A stretch of 64,000 nucleotides of DNA from Brachynemurus nebulosus (GCA_035578155.1 JAPWDM010000035.1:667001-731000), one strand, 5' to 3'; positions 12,438 through 27,174 are shown, numbered from the stretch's first letter. Translations and numbers: made by a program. Notes: generated by a model from the sequence alone, not told the origin.

Positions 12438-12833
12438 TCTCATATAATCTAGTTTTTTTGAATTATTAATTTTTTTTCTCAGATTTATTTCCATTTAACT
12501 TACATATAGGTTATATTCATATTTTGTTTTGAACTTGTGCATGTCAAAATCATTTTATTTTAAATTATTTAATTTACAAATTATTTTATATTAATTTTAC
12601 CAAAAATATTTTTACAGTTACCAGAAATAGTAGCATTGTAAAACTGGTTTTATTTTATTTATTTTATTTCGTTGACAAATCTGAGTCACATATTTTCGTT
12701 TCTGTCTTGTTTTTGTTTTTGTTTTGTTTTGTTCGCTCTGATTCTACAACAACAGTTTTTATTGTTCACTATAGGTAAAATGTAGGTAACCAAAATGTAG
12801 TATATAAACAAGTAGCTTGTTAAATATAACTTA

Positions 12834-12873
12834 CTGTCCCTTAATGGCCATATGGGTCCGAAACATGTCACAG
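12834..12873 (+). ncRNA. Hammerhead-ribozyme-like motif in Penelope 3' region
   Basis: The 40-nt segment starts ctgt and ends acag (stem I pairing). It contains an internal ggccatatgggtcc stretch that can form stem II, then the core CGAAAC, the two-base loop at and the cleavage triplet GTC at 12867-12869. Penelope-like elements are known to carry minimal hammerhead motifs with a very short stem III in their terminal repeats, and this arrangement fits. The 5' half of the conserved core (CUGAUGA) is degenerate here, so activity is doubtful. Confidence 0.5.
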
Positions 12874-13091
12874 ATATTTAAAAACTAAATATAGTAGTAT
12901 TAGCCAAGTAAAAAATTGTCTTTTAATTTTAACCTATTGTCTTGTTTTCAGATTTACTTTTTTGCAATTAAAGAAAATTTTAATAACTGTGGATACCTAT
13001 ATAAAAATTATGTCCATAAAAAACAGGCATGTTCTGATCCCAACAATTTTTTCCCATGTTAAATTTTGTATGTTCTTACTTCGCTGAAACA

Positions 13092-13094
<3 letters not shown>

Positions 13095-13182
<88 letters not shown>
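13095..13182. repeat. (TA)n microsatellite, 88 bp
   Basis: Uninterrupted alternating TA. It directly abuts the left terminus of a pogo-type element, which inserts at TA. Confidence 0.95.
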
Positions 13183-13185
<3 letters not shown>

Positions 13186-13767
13186 AACCCTGAGTAAGGG
13201 AGAACTGGGTAAGCGAGAAAACTCTGTAAGTGAGAATAATTGTCAGGTCCCATAATTTTGCCTCTCTAAAACCTCTATGAATGGAAAACAAAAACCTGTA
13301 TAAATGAGAGGCGTTTTCGCTCATGGACCTCCATAGCTGAGACTACTAATTGCATGTACCTCTATAAGCGACAGTTAAACGTATTTAACATTTTTGTTAA
13401 TTACGTAAATTATTGTCAAAGTAAATTTTGATGTTTTAATGTTTAGTATTTTTTTTTTGTAAGCATATCTATGAAAAAAATTTTTTTTTTTTTTAGCGAC
13501 AGCCTGCATATAATTTTTTTCATTTCATTTTACCTGCAGTTGGATTCTAATAATTTAAGCATATCTATGTTTAAATATATGTCATTCTAATAAGTAGTAT
13601 CCATAAAATACATGCATGTTTTTCGGTACATATTGGTTATATTTTTTCTAGACCTCTATAAGTGAGATAGACCTCTCCCCTACCTCTGTAAGCTAGTTAG
13701 TGAGAAACCTCCATAAGAGAAAAATAGATCGCGGTCCCTTGAACTCTCGCTTGTCCAGGTTCGACTG
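13181..13767. mobile_element. pogo/Tigger-type (Tc1/mariner) MITE
   Basis: The right end reads, on the - strand from 13767, cagtcgaacctggacaagcg. The left end reads tagtcaaccctgagtaaggg with the same spacing of bases, so the two are diverged terminal repeats. TA flanks both ends. The interior repeats a motif like acctctataagtgaga at about 13271, 13348, 13651 and 13681 in both strict and degenerate forms, typical of the subterminal repeats of pogo-derived elements. No transposase sequence was seen. Confidence 0.65.
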
Positions 13768-13769
13768 TA

Positions 13770-15240
13770 TACATATAATTCTCTGTAATAATCCAGTACA
13801 TTTATAATAATCTCTAATAAAATATATTTTATAGCCTTGTTATTTCTCGAATAGACTACAAAATGTGGATTATTGTTACTATAACTATTCACTATTGTTT
13901 ACTGATAAACATTATAAACTGAAATACCGAGTATTGTTTGAACACATGTATATTCATACAATGACTAAAGTTAATGAAAATTATGTATTACTACAATCGT
14001 ATTCACTTGCCATGCTAACAAACTAAATTAATTTTACTGTCATCACTACTGTTCGGTGTGTTTGTTCAAAATAAATGTAGTTTGGATTCAAACAACTTTA
14101 TAGTTTAAACAAACAGAATTTTCAATATTAAACTCTAGCAAATACTGTAATATTTCAAGTAGGTACACTATTAAAAAAGAAAATCGGAGAATCCTTTGTA
14201 CCTACATACATGCTTCTTTTAATAATAAATGAACTATATATTAGACTTTCCAAATATGTGAATGCAGCATAAACTTTTTTTTGTTTATATAAAAAGTAAG
14301 TATAGCTCGCTGTTCAGATTACAAAAAAAAAACTATACGGTGTATCGGGACCGCATAAAAAAAACTTTCGCAGAAAATACAAAACTCAAAATCTCACGAT
14401 TTCCCTGGTTGCTTTTCAAAATAAGATAAAGGAATATGTAATTTACCTCCTCTAAAGGAACTCAAATGCGTCATAGTCATAAATCTGAAAAGTGAAGGCA
14501 TGGTGCTTATAACTTTTTCACTTGTTTAAACTAAAAACTCGATTCGACCGGCACAACTGATCGGGCCAGTCATAAATATTAACAATAATATAAAAATCCA
14601 GTGAATATTAGTTTTCAAAAAAATTGGCTGACTACGTAGTAATTGTACGGTGCAGAAATCACAAGTTAACAATGTTTTTCTCGAAACTTTCTTCAAAACG
14701 GTGTTCATGATATCTCCAAATGTTTGATGAACTGATCTGAAATTTTCAACACTGTATTAACAAAAACTATGTTGTGTTTTAGTCTGATCTACGAATTTAC
14801 TGATATCACTTTTTTTTTTAAATTGAATTTTCTGTAACTATGAGGGAGAAATGGAAAATGGCAGGTCAGCGGTTAGATCATAGCCAGTACGGCAGTACGA
14901 AGCAGTTAATGACAGTATGTTGTTTTTTCTTCTTTAATTTAAATCAACTTATCCGAATCATGTACAACGTCCATCAATACGCAAAAAACAACATTGTAAG
15001 CAATGCGATATAACTGCCACAAAAATAATTTTTTTTTTATATCTCAGGAAGTTTTTGGGTAACCTGCTCTGCCCATGTCATCTTTTTTACCATTTGATAT
15101 CTCTGAATTTTTTTCTTCCCCGTTAGTTTCTATGCGTGCTTCATACTTTTATTTTCAGATCGATCTGAAACCTTTCTCTTTTGATAAATCAACCTTTAAA
15201 GGTACTTATTTTCGAAGTTCTTCAAAGGCCTAAACAACTC
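13770..15240. other. AT-rich stretch without recognised features
   Basis: Only short unsupported open frames. 14340-14720 and 15050-15200 have somewhat more balanced composition but show no domain or terminal repeat that I can identify. Confidence 0.4.
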
Positions 15241-15249
15241 ATATAAAAA

Positions 15250-15425
15250 CTTTCGTCCTTGGGGGATGAATTTCCAAGAACGCTGATACAATTGACTTTT
15301 ATTCATAAACAGAAGCTTAACCATCAATTTCGATATCTCTAACTTCAAAAATGACGAACTTCTGTACAAAATTTCATCCCCTACCTAACTCCCTAAGGTG
15401 AATTTCCAAAAATCTTTTCTTGGCC
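15250..15425. repeat. Short dispersed-repeat fragment upstream of the decayed retroelement
   Basis: The phrase gaatttccaa(a/g)aa occurs twice (about 15268 and 15400) with a spacing of ~130 bp. The text is not LTR-like and has no primer-binding site, so the gag sequence that follows begins without its own 5' LTR. Confidence 0.35.
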
Positions 15426-15516
15426 CTAATTCTAACGATTTAGTAAATAATTCAATTGATACAAACATCTTAAGTAATTTAATTAGTAACAATAATATTA
15501 ACACTACCACAATAAT

Positions 15517-16655
15517 GGCTACTCCGACCTTTTAAAAATATACAGTAGTTTAAGAATATCCGATGCGGTAAGGGATTTACCTACTTTTGATGGGAATCCT
15601 AGGCTGTTATTTGACTTGCTAAACAATGTTGAGGAGCTACTAGCATTAATCTCAAATGTAGAAAATAGTAGTTATGGAAAATTTATTCTTAAGGCAATTA
15701 GAAATAAGATAGCCGGCCAAGCGAATGAAGTACTAAATATGTATGACACTTCAATTAACTAGTATGAAATCAAGTAAAATCTCATACTGCATTATAGAGA
15801 TAAGAGGAACGAAACTTTCTTAATTAGGGATTTACACTCGTTGAGACAAGGAAACAATACAGCCGAACAATTTTACAGTCGCATAATCGAATAACTTCCA
15901 CTATGACTAACCACATACAAATACACGAACCAGACATTAACGTAATTAAAGCGAAACAAAAACTTCATCATGAAATGTGTCTCATTACATTTCTGATAGG
16001 ACTTAAAGAACCCATCGGTTCGACTATACGTGCAATGAAACCAAACTCATTGACCGAAGCGCTGAGCTATTGTCTTAAAGAACAGAATATTTATTACGTG
16101 AGGAATATGGCCCATTCATCAACCAAACCTACAACCAGTAAACCCACAACGTGTAACGCAATACGTCCAAACTCTGCCAAACTCCACAACCAGACCACCT
16201 ATATTATATCATAATTATCAGTACAACCCTTTCAGACCTAATTCAAGCAGTCAAGTTCAACACAAATACAGTCACAGCCACTACCTCGACAGCCATTACC
16301 TAAACCAGTACCAATGGATACATCCAGCGGTAACACACGGATGTCTAGATTCCAAAATAAATCGTACAAAGCTCAATCCAATCATTTACCCCCACCGAAT
16401 AGATACTTGCAAACCACCGGCCCTCCAAATTTCAAATCAAAAGAACTGTTTAATGTAGAAGCGGAATACGCACAACAGAACATACATCCAGACCAGTATG
16501 ACGAACATTATCTATACAATACAGTTAATGAACTCGACTCCTACGAACACCAGTACGAGTACTACCAACAACTGGATGATTTTACCCCCATTTAAGACGA
16601 AATAGAAATTGATGACGAAAATTGTCCGCCAGCAGCCTCAAACGGCGAATCGGAC
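15517..16655 (+). pseudogene. Errantivirus-like Gag remnant
   Basis: Translation follows Gag of copy 2 over most of its length. Landmarks are RISDAVRDLPTFDGNPR near 15555, NKIAGQANEVLNMYDT near 15704, and the major open piece at 15903-16214 with FLIGLKEPIGSTIRAMKP. A second open piece at 16314-16595 is the Gln/Tyr/Asn-rich C-terminal part. A stop replaces the Trp codon near 15760 and several frameshifts follow. No CCHC zinc knuckle is visible, which agrees with copy 2 and with known errantiviruses. Confidence 0.75.
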
Positions 16656-17002
16656 ATTTAGTCATAAACACTCATAACACAATCGTTCTACCATACATTC
16701 ATATTAAAGACTCGGACGGTCAGTTATTAAGATTTCTCATTGATACGGGCAGTTCTAGTTCATTTTTAGATCCAAAATCAATTCACAAAAGCACAGTTCA
16801 AATTGTTAAATCAGTTGCCAGAACAACTGTCTTTAACAAACATACAATAGACAAACAAGCAACATTAAACGGACTCACAGAATTTAAGACAACAGAGCCA
16901 TTTAAATTTCTGCTTTTCAAATTTCATCAGTACTTCGACGGACTAATTAGACTAGACTTACTGGCACAACTTCAAGCGAACTTAGATTTCAATAATAGAT
17001 AA
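16622..17002 (+). pseudogene. Retropepsin-type aspartic protease remnant
   Basis: The frame contains LRFLIDTGSSSSFLDP, with the catalytic D-T-G followed by Ser, and later FKFHQYFDGLIRLDLLAQL. In copy 2 the equivalent motifs are FLIDTGASYSF and FHKYFDGLIGLDTL. The Gly of the second GLDxL motif is changed to Arg here. The open frame stops at 17002 and the pol polyprotein continues only as fragments. Confidence 0.7.
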
Positions 17003-17824
17003 CAAATTAGTTACGAATAGAGCAACTATACCACTGCTATTGAAACCAAATGTCATATCAAAATTTTATAAAGTTCCACCTAAAACTAAAATAATAGCAT
17101 ATTTACCTATAGATATTCAGTCAGGGGATATTTACATTAAACCAATAGAAATAGAGACTTTTTTATATTATATCTGAGGGAATATATCGCACTAACGATT
17201 GGTATTCCTACGTCTAAGTAGTTAACTATTCGGAACTACAAAAACGATTTTTAATAGAACAACCCCTTAAGGTACAACAATACGACAGTAAGGAATCATA
17301 CTCTGAATTTTGTAGTTTCTTGGTCTCTTAGGATATTATAGAAAGTTAAGGACTTCGAGAAGCTGGCAAAACCAATGACACTATGTTTACGGAAAGGAGA
17401 AGAAATGAAACTTACTTCCGAATATGTAAAGACTTTCGAAACGTGCGAAGAAACTGCTAATAGACGAACCCGTTTTAGCATATCCCGACTTTACCATACC
17501 GTTCAATCTGATGCCAGCAACATTGCTATAGGTGTAATACTATCTCAGTGTCCAGTGGGGCAAGATAGACCTGTTTGTTATGCCAGTCGAACATTAACGA
17601 ACAGAACTACTCCACTATTGAGAAAGAACTTCTCGCAATGGTTTACTCGCAATGGTAATTTTCTCGCTATGGAACCAAATAGCAAACTGGTTCGATGGAA
17701 GAGTTCGACTATACTATCATCCATAAATACGAAAGCGGACGCACTTTTTCGAGTAAAAATTCCTGAACTAAATAATAACGAAACTGCCAGTAATACTTCA
17801 ACACACGTTACAATAGACCTATGA
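17003..17824 (+). pseudogene. Pol remnant: RT deleted, RNase H partly kept
   Basis: Sequence matching the RT N-terminal linker (IEQPLK near 17260) is followed within ~70 bp by the end of RT ([10 protein letters not shown] near 17320). In copy 2 the same landmarks are about 970 bp apart, so about 0.9 kb with the whole RT catalytic core and its YMDD box is gone. The open frame at 17375-17824 keeps RNase H landmarks ([24 protein letters not shown]) but is scrambled after about 17600. Confidence 0.75.
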
Positions 17825-17849
17825 AATACGAATTCAGCTCACAGCGCTG

Positions 17850-19200
17850 ATGAAAACAGTACCCCGTACATACCATTAGCCGCAAATCTTTTAAGCGATT
17901 TCAGTCAACAAATTATTTTAAAGCGAAACAAAAGTAAGCCGAACAAAAAATACGAAATATTATTCAAAACAAAGAAAAGGCAAGATCCCCGGTACAATAA
18001 CGAGCCAATAATTAACATAATCAAACAATATATTTTACCAAACAGACTGACAGCCATTTAACCAGACTGACAGAACGATGTCAGTTCTGACAGCCAGACT
18101 GACAGAACGATGATGAACAAGACCAAATAATTTCGAATTACCATAGGAACAGTAACATCGGGAAATAAATGAAACAATAGCTCACTCGAGAGGGGAATAC
18201 TGTTTCCCGAATCATAAATCGAAAGTATCCTATTATATAAGTCATTGTAAAATCTGTAACGAAAGCAAATATGATAGAAGTCTCCTCAAACAGAAATTCC
18301 AGTTAACAACAATATCATCCCAACCATTAGAAATAACACATTGCGATATATTTTACGTCGACAAAAACATCATATTCACAATTATAGACAAATTTTCGAA
18401 GTTCGCTCAAACGTATCTCTTAGAAACAAGGAATAGTTTACATTTGATTGAAACCTTTTCAAAGTTCATAGCAACCTACGGTCACCCCAAAACACTAGTC
18501 GCTGATTCTGAGAAAGGTTTTGACTCAATACGATTTAAGAAATTCTGCGAACAATAAAATATTAACCTACAATTGATTACAATATATATCGCTACAGTTA
18601 CAATCACAACCTACAGTTTTGACTTTAATATTTTTTATTGAAATCTGCGAACAATTAAATATAACCACCTACAACTTCCGTTGGTAGCTGAAACTCCAAT
18701 TCCCCAATAGAACGTTTTCACTCAACACTCTTAGAAATGTTCATAACCACAATAATGATATTACAATATCCCCCAAACGTAAACTCTTAGCTGCAGTTTT
18801 CACCTACAAAAACTCAATACACTCAGTAACCAAATACACTCCCTTCGAGCTATTTTTTGGTAGACCATACGATTTAAAAGTAAAACCTGACCTCCAAGAA
18901 ATCAATGATAGACAACAAGAATTAAACGAAAAAGTATATAATCCTACCCTAGAAAAGAAACACGACCTACTTATTAAACTAAATAGTGACAGAGACGAAC
19001 CACTAACTTACTAACCTAACACAAAAGCCTACATATAAGGGAATAAACATAACAATAAGCTACATAATAAGCTACATAATAAGCTACATAAAAAATTAAA
19101 AGAGACCTCTGTAAAACAAAATAGGAGATTTACTATTAGAGATGCGAAAATTCGGAAACTCTATAAACAGAAATTAAAAAGACTATCTAAATTTCAGGCT
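17850..19200 (+). pseudogene. Integrase remnant
   Basis: Read in changing frames the segment keeps the zinc-binding region ending CKICNESKYDR near 18250, the first catalytic region (THCDIFYVD near 18340), the second (LVADSEKGFDSI near 18500), and the C-terminal TPFELFFGRPYDLK near 18840. A short direct duplication (18541-18572 and 18643-18675) interrupts the core. Further stops lie throughout. A 13-bp unit aagctacataata is tandemly repeated three times at about 19060-19098. Confidence 0.7.
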
Positions 19201-19249
19201 AGTACTGACAACTATGACAATGGTACAAAAGATGGAAATGACGGACTTG

Positions 19250-20770
19250 ACAAACAACCCGAAAATATTGTTGATGAACCCAGGGCAGGCCCGAGTAGTG
19301 AAAGGTTATAATCACTACATTCATATAATAAACCTAAATAATTAGAAGAAAACATCGCAAACATCAAATATTCTGTGAAACTCATAACACAAAATTGATA
19401 TCTAAAAGGATTCCATAACACTCTTAATTTAAAGATGCAAGAGTTAGAAAATAATTTTCACACCCTCTACTCCACACGACTTACTAAACGAGGACTGATA
19501 AACGGACTAGGGTCAGTAATCAAAGAAATCACGGGTAACATGGACAATGACGATGCGTTACAAATCAACAAGGACATCGAAAAACTAATGGCAAACCAGA
19601 ACAATATCTCAGACCAACTGAACAAACAGATACATATTAATAGACAAATGATTGAGCGGTTTAACAACATAACCGAACATATTAACAAAGAACAATAATT
19701 TATAATCAATAATTACTTAAACTCGATATCAAATGACATCAATAGGCATGTAGAAGAAGACCAAAAATTCATGCAGTACGTGTATCAATTGACTTATAAT
19801 ATTGACACCTTAAACGAGCATCTAAAAGATATTACACATTCAATAAATCTAGCCAAGTTCAGTATTGTTTCCAAATCTATCCTGTTACCGAATGAGCTAG
19901 AAGATGCTTTCACATCTCTAAGACATTAAGCAATACCTATTGCCTCTTATGAACAAATATACGAACTTCTCGAGCTACAAGCTTACATAATGATACAAGC
20001 ATAATTTTTAACACCCGTATTTCCAATTTTTATCCTGAAAACTACTAGTTAAATTACCTAGAACAATTACCCACTTATACCCTAAAAACAATAAAAATCA
20101 TCCAACCTTACGTCCTTTCCAACGAGTATCAGTTGTATTTAGTTGACCAAGAGTGTCCCAGAGTAGAGCAAATCTACGTATATGCCAACTCAAAACAAAC
20201 AGTATCAAAACAAAACATTCAAAGCGCTTTGGAAATTTGCTTCTCAACAAACTTGCCTCCTGCATTTACGAAGATTTTAACAATTGTAACGGAAATAAAA
20301 TCACTGAGAGGCAATTACGTCATCATAAAAAAAAATTCTCCGGGAACCAGCCCTGTGGAATCAACGACCGAAATATCACAGGAACTATCCTAATACATTT
20401 TCAGAATTGCTCCATAACGATTAACTAAATTACATACACCAATCAAATAACACAAAAGGAAGACGAAATTCACCTAGCTCCGACATATAATATCGAGGGT
20501 TAACGCTTCAAAATTCGAAGAAAAACTGGACGTACGCAAACTGAAAAACTTCCATATCCAGAACCGAGAAGAAATACAACTAATAAAAAAACACGGAACA
20601 CTACATATTTCAGTGACCTCTTTCATCTTAGCTCCTTTAATAATTGCTATTATTATTTTCTACATTCGGAGAGGAACAATATGAAAACCAAAGGGAATAG
20701 AAGTACAGCATACAACCCCAACTCCAACTAAAGAAGTAAAATTCCTTTGGCCGTCGCTTTCGAGTTAGGA
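19250..20770 (+). pseudogene. Errantivirus-like Env remnant
   Basis: The open piece at 19435-19698 contains a basic cleavage motif RLTKR followed directly by the hydrophobic, Gly-rich GLINGLGSVIK, the arrangement of the fusion subunit of gypsy and baculovirus F-type envelope proteins. A heptad-like Asn/Ile/Gln-rich stretch follows. A later piece (20133-20428) has Cys residues in two overlapping frames, indicating a frameshift. A membrane segment rich in Leu, Ile and Ala is encoded at about 20600-20670. Stops separate all pieces, so no protein can be made. Confidence 0.75.
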
Positions 20771-21130
20771 GGGAGGAGTTAAAATCTCTTCACACCCTTA
20801 AAACAATAGACATACAAATGATGACACTGCAAAGAATATCAGGTTTCAAATGTTGATTTCAAATATTTAGTCCAACGGAAATGGTGGAATTTGCACTATA
20901 TAAAAAATGCATAATCCATAATTCTCACAAACATCGCACCACTGGGAAAATGATTCAGTGACACGTGCACATCGAATCAGCATTATGAAACCTATAAATA
21001 AAGAAGGCCAACTAGCCACCGACAAGTTACTTCCTCGACACAAAACTACAAGCTTATATTGACGATCATTGTAATAAATTTCTGTTGCAATAGTTGTTGT
21101 TTGCAATTAAAGATTAAGTTAAATAAAGGT
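20767..21130 (+). repeat. Polypurine tract and 3' LTR remnant of copy 1
   Basis: The purine run ggagggagg at about 20767-20775 precedes agttaaaatc, matching the order PPT then AGTTA... that starts the LTR of copy 2. A TATA-like cctataaataaag lies near 20988. The right border is not defined; sequence after about 21140 belongs to another repeat. No 5' LTR is present for comparison. Confidence 0.5.
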
Positions 21131-21139
21131 GTGTTGCAG

Positions 21140-21330
21140 TATACATAATACTACATACGCATGTATGTGGCTTTGCGCGGTGGTGGTAAAAATGCCCATA
21201 ACAATCAAAACGTGATGAAAACAATTAATCTACGCTCATCCACTGCCACCGAACGAGTGACTACTAAGTAGCCTAACTTGCTCAGAACTGCACACTGCAG
21301 ATTACACGATAGAGATAGTAGTGCAGGTTC
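21140..21330 (+). repeat. Dispersed repeat shared with 54030-54215
   Basis: Both copies, in the same orientation, share the order 'aacaatca', 'tcatccactgc', 'gagtgactactaagtagcc', 'cagaactgcacactgcagat' and 'agagatagt'. At 54 kb the same text lies inside an inverted-repeat element, suggesting this is a fragment of that element. Confidence 0.65.
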
Positions 21331-21409
21331 TGTATCCTGTGGATTTGATAGTAAAATAGGTAAAGATATAAAAAATATTTTTTCTACTGTTGAAGAACAC
21401 ACTCATTAT

Positions 21410-22330
21410 ATATCTGTTAATTGTTGAGAAAGTTAGGCATTATTCAAAGGTGTGGAGGAATGACCATTACTCAATACCTTTTTGACCAATGAAATCACAG
21501 TATTAACCATTATTCAATGGCTTTGCGATTGTTTTGTGACTAATGTATGTATCAAGTTTTAATTTATATTGCGTAGTAAACAAACGTTCAAGTAAACAAA
21601 GTAGTATATATTTTGTTTTGATCGTTTTATACATATTATACAAACATGTAATGAAATTAGAAATAGATTAAAAATTTGATTTTTTATATTCAATTTTATT
21701 TAAATTAAAAAGAAAAAAAGTCGTAGAAAAAATATCGTATTCTACTCGCTTGCAATGGCTATTACTCATTCAGATGCATTACGACACTCGTCTCGCAAGC
21801 TCGGCTCGTGTCGCAATTTCATCTTCGTGTGTAATAACTATCATTACTAGCTCGTTGAATAATATACTATTTTGCTTGTTATTTATTATTGATTATATGC
21901 TTTAGACAGAAGAGTTTCTATTCTTTTAGAAACACTGAAAGAATGTTTCCTTGAACCTGTTCACAGTCAAATGAAAATGACATGCCTATTCCCACCGCTA
22001 GAATAACATCCCTGGTATTTATTGAATTTTGGTATATATGTATATGTATAGTTGAAAGAAAATAAATGTTTGCCTGAATGGCTCTTACATGTCGGCTAAC
22101 CATTCGATAGATTATCTATAGCATGTGATTAATTCATTCTTATTTGAACAATAGCGTAGTAGACTAAAGCTACAGTAAAACCACTTCATATTTTTAAAAA
22201 TCCTAAAGATCTGCACCTCAAATTTATCAATGCCATAATAGTACCAAAAACATGACTAGGTATTTGACTAAAAATATAATTAATTATTTATGCTCTCCAG
22301 CGCTCCCATGAAAACTTTTTTAATACAGTA
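21410..22330. other. AT-rich stretch with weak inverted repeats
   Basis: The phrase 'cattattcaa(t/a)g' recurs at about 21438, 21458 and 21510, and a small palindrome cgacac...gtgtcg lies at 21781-21812. I see no gene and cannot delimit an element. Confidence 0.35.
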
Positions 22331-22332
22331 AA

Positions 22333-23128
<796 letters not shown>

Positions 23129-23193
<65 letters not shown>
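23129..23193. repeat. (TA)n microsatellite, 65 bp
   Basis: Pure alternating TA at the right outer edge of the inverted family B pair. Confidence 0.95.
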
Positions 23194-23195
<2 letters not shown>

Positions 23196-23932
23196 AAACG
23201 TACGAAATCATTGCTGTTTTCAATGTCTCTGTGAGTGTCCAAGGGCAGTAGGATTAATACAAAACCATTTTTTTTTTCATTTACAGTATTACGCCTAATA
23301 GATTGTTGTTTTTTGTTCATGTAAACTAAATGTATTTTCTTGAAAAAGTCTTATTTTCCTTGTTTTTGTGTGAATGTATGTAATTTTTTGATTTTTTATA
23401 TCATAAAATGAATAATATCATCAAAATATCATTTTTAGCTTGTAATAAATTTGTTCCTACAATTTTTGTTATTTTTATTTAACCTTGATTTTTTGTACAA
23501 ATTTGAGGTATGCGTAACTTGCATTAAACAAAGAGAAATTGTGACCGCTAAAGTACGATGAAAAATTTGAAAGTGGGGTGAAATGTGAAAAATTTGAGTT
23601 GAGCTTTATTCTGATGTACCACACTACTCTTATAATCCACTCTAAATAATTTTTCTGATGGCGTTCACTTTTACCCGAAAATTCATAAGATTTGCAAAAC
23701 CGGACCGGGGAAATGTGAATGGCTTATAAAATTTTTGTTTTTCATACGAATTTGCTCAAAATGTGTGTGGTACATCCTGAATAATATAGAATTAAAAATA
23801 AATCAACCATAATGGCATACATAAAATAAAAAATAATTAAAACAACGCTTTTATCTCAGTTCATGGAAATCCATTCACAATTTCCCCGGTCAACCCTATA
23901 TTTGTCTCTGTATTTCGTGGGTTGTGAGGAAT

Positions 23933-24512
23933 TGTTCTCTGAAGACCAGCATTACGCTTGGTGGTTAATGTCGATTATTTATGGCTAATAAAACAAAATT
24001 TTATGTTTAAATAATAAATGTTTATTGGTAACTTAATTAACAAAAGTTCGTTTCATTTTTATATTACATATTTATATATTTATTATATTTTAAACACTTT
24101 TAGTTAAAAAAAGTTTATTATTAAAATTTTGCAGTAGGTTATTAAGTTCAAACATTGTTACACTACTGTACCTATTTCTAACAAAAAAAATATGACTCAT
24201 TAGAAAAAATACGTCTGAACTTTTCAGAGGTCAGCTTGTGTGTGAGTGATGCACGAGGCATCTTATAACAGTTATAACTGGTTGGCCGTTGTTTGTTGGT
24301 CGGTCTGGTATCAAGTCTTCTGTTAAAAGCCATTTAGTTCGGGGAATTACAAAATCACATATTGGTACAAGAAACCAATATGTCAGAATGATGATGGCGG
24401 CCTTAGATAGTTTACGTAACGGTCGCTAGCTGGCGCCACCAAACACATCACCTGGGGTTGAAACCCATGATAAGCGCCAAAGTTTAACAAAATTTCGCGG
24501 CGGCAATCTACA
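23933..24512 (-). repeat. Possible solo LTR
   Basis: On the - strand the segment starts tgtagattgccgccgcg and ends with cctcaca, the TG...CA form of an LTR. It has a GC-richer first half, a possible AATAAA signal in an AT-rich second half and a length near 580 bp. No target duplication is visible and there is no second copy in the window, so this is only a suggestion; it would suit a BEL/Pao or Gypsy LTR. Confidence 0.3.
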
Positions 24513-24561
24513 CTACATTAATATAAATCCGATTTCTTAAAGCTCTCGGCTGACGACTACG

Positions 24562-24674
<113 letters not shown>

Positions 24675-24769
24675 GATATAGATATGTCAGATATGTCTGT
24701 GGTTGTGTGTGCATGTATGTATGTATTTATATGCCAGTACGATAAGTATCGAAGAAAGCATCCTGTTTT

Positions 24770-25330
24770 CATGAAATTTGGGGAAAACCTTGGAAGCCCT
24801 AAAGCCCTAACTATTAGATAGGTTCTTCATCCAGACACGTCCGACGTCGAAAACAAATTTTTTTAAGCATTATTTACTAAAAAGGCCTTGGCGCATAAGG
24901 GGGGGTGGTAATCGGCCTTTTCACTTTTTGAAAGCTCACCCAACTAAGTTTGTTGAGAATAAAAAGACGTGCTCTTTCCCATAATTTTATCTAGGTAGGT
25001 GCTCCAGAAACTGTTTTATCGAACCACGAAGATTTTTCGTTTTTCTAACATATCTCAGCCGTATTAAAAGAGATTGCAGATTTTCTGGCACCAAATTGAA
25101 GGTCTTCGAAGCGCGCATAAAGTACAATTTTCTTCAAAATTTTTTGGCGGGAAATTCAAATTTTCCGAGGCTTGAAAGATTTTAAATATTTTTAGAACAA
25201 AACATATTGACCCACTTCATGACGAAAAAAATATATGTAATGTGTCTTGACTAGATCTATCTTCATGAATTTTTTCATAATTTTTGAGAGGGTGCTAGGG
25301 GGTCAAAAAATTCAAAATCTATTTTTTTCG
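24770..25330. repeat. Probable dispersed repeat following the (TA)n
   Basis: The segment starts after the (TA)n at 24567 and includes 'cagacacgtccgacgtcg' and 'ggcgcataagggggggtgg', resembling in style the text flanking the other (TA)n arrays. It contains no open frame of note. No second copy of this exact text is in the window, so membership in a family is inferred. Confidence 0.35.
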
Positions 25331-25689
25331 ATATTTTTTCAAAAAAAGTTTTGAGTTTTATTATTATTTTTCTTTATTTTTCCGAAGAATAGAGGTTTCG
25401 AATAATTTTTAGATTGATTAGATTTAAAATAAACCGGTAAAAACCTATTTTTTTTAAAAAAAAAGCCTCTATTTTTTAGTAATATTTGAATTATTATTTA
25501 AGTTAATTTTTTATTATTTTTCTTGTTTACTTTTTTTTTTAAGTTTTTTTTTCAGCGCTATTTCTTGTTTGTCTTCTTTTTTTTAAGTTATTTTAAACTT
25601 TTTTTTTAAAAATAGAATTAACGTAAAAGCCCCTATACCGGAACGCGATCATATGTACGAACAGTTTTGACATTTATATATTCGGTATT

Positions 25690-27173
<1,484 letters not shown>

Positions 27174-27174
<1 letters not shown>

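Larger units (their letters stand above)
11526..12900 (+). mobile_element. Penelope-like element, 5'-truncated
   Basis: Two adjacent open segments encode the C-terminal part of a Penelope-type reverse transcriptase and a GIY-YIG endonuclease, the order diagnostic of Penelope-like elements. Between them (11841-11930) the frame is broken, but the residues around the break still follow the family pattern. Downstream lies a 3' region with a hammerhead-like motif. The catalytic RT core, including the metal-binding Asp pair, is missing upstream of 11526, so the copy is truncated and inactive. Confidence 0.75.
15430..21130 (+). mobile_element. Decayed errantivirus-like Ty3/gypsy element (copy 1)
   Basis: Gag, protease, RNase H, integrase and Env remnants follow in retroviral order on the + strand and are collinear with the element at 27174-34808. 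The 5' LTR, primer-binding site and first part of gag are missing. The RT catalytic domain is deleted. Every gene carries stop codons or frameshifts. A purine tract followed by agttaaaatc at about 20776 marks the start of a 3' LTR remnant. The protein divergence from copy 2 is clear by eye, so the two belong to related but separate lineages. Confidence 0.85.

Noticed and set aside
13731..13768. tRNA T-arm-like ggttcgactg
   Set aside because: It is the terminal repeat of a pogo-type element; no cloverleaf can be drawn around it.
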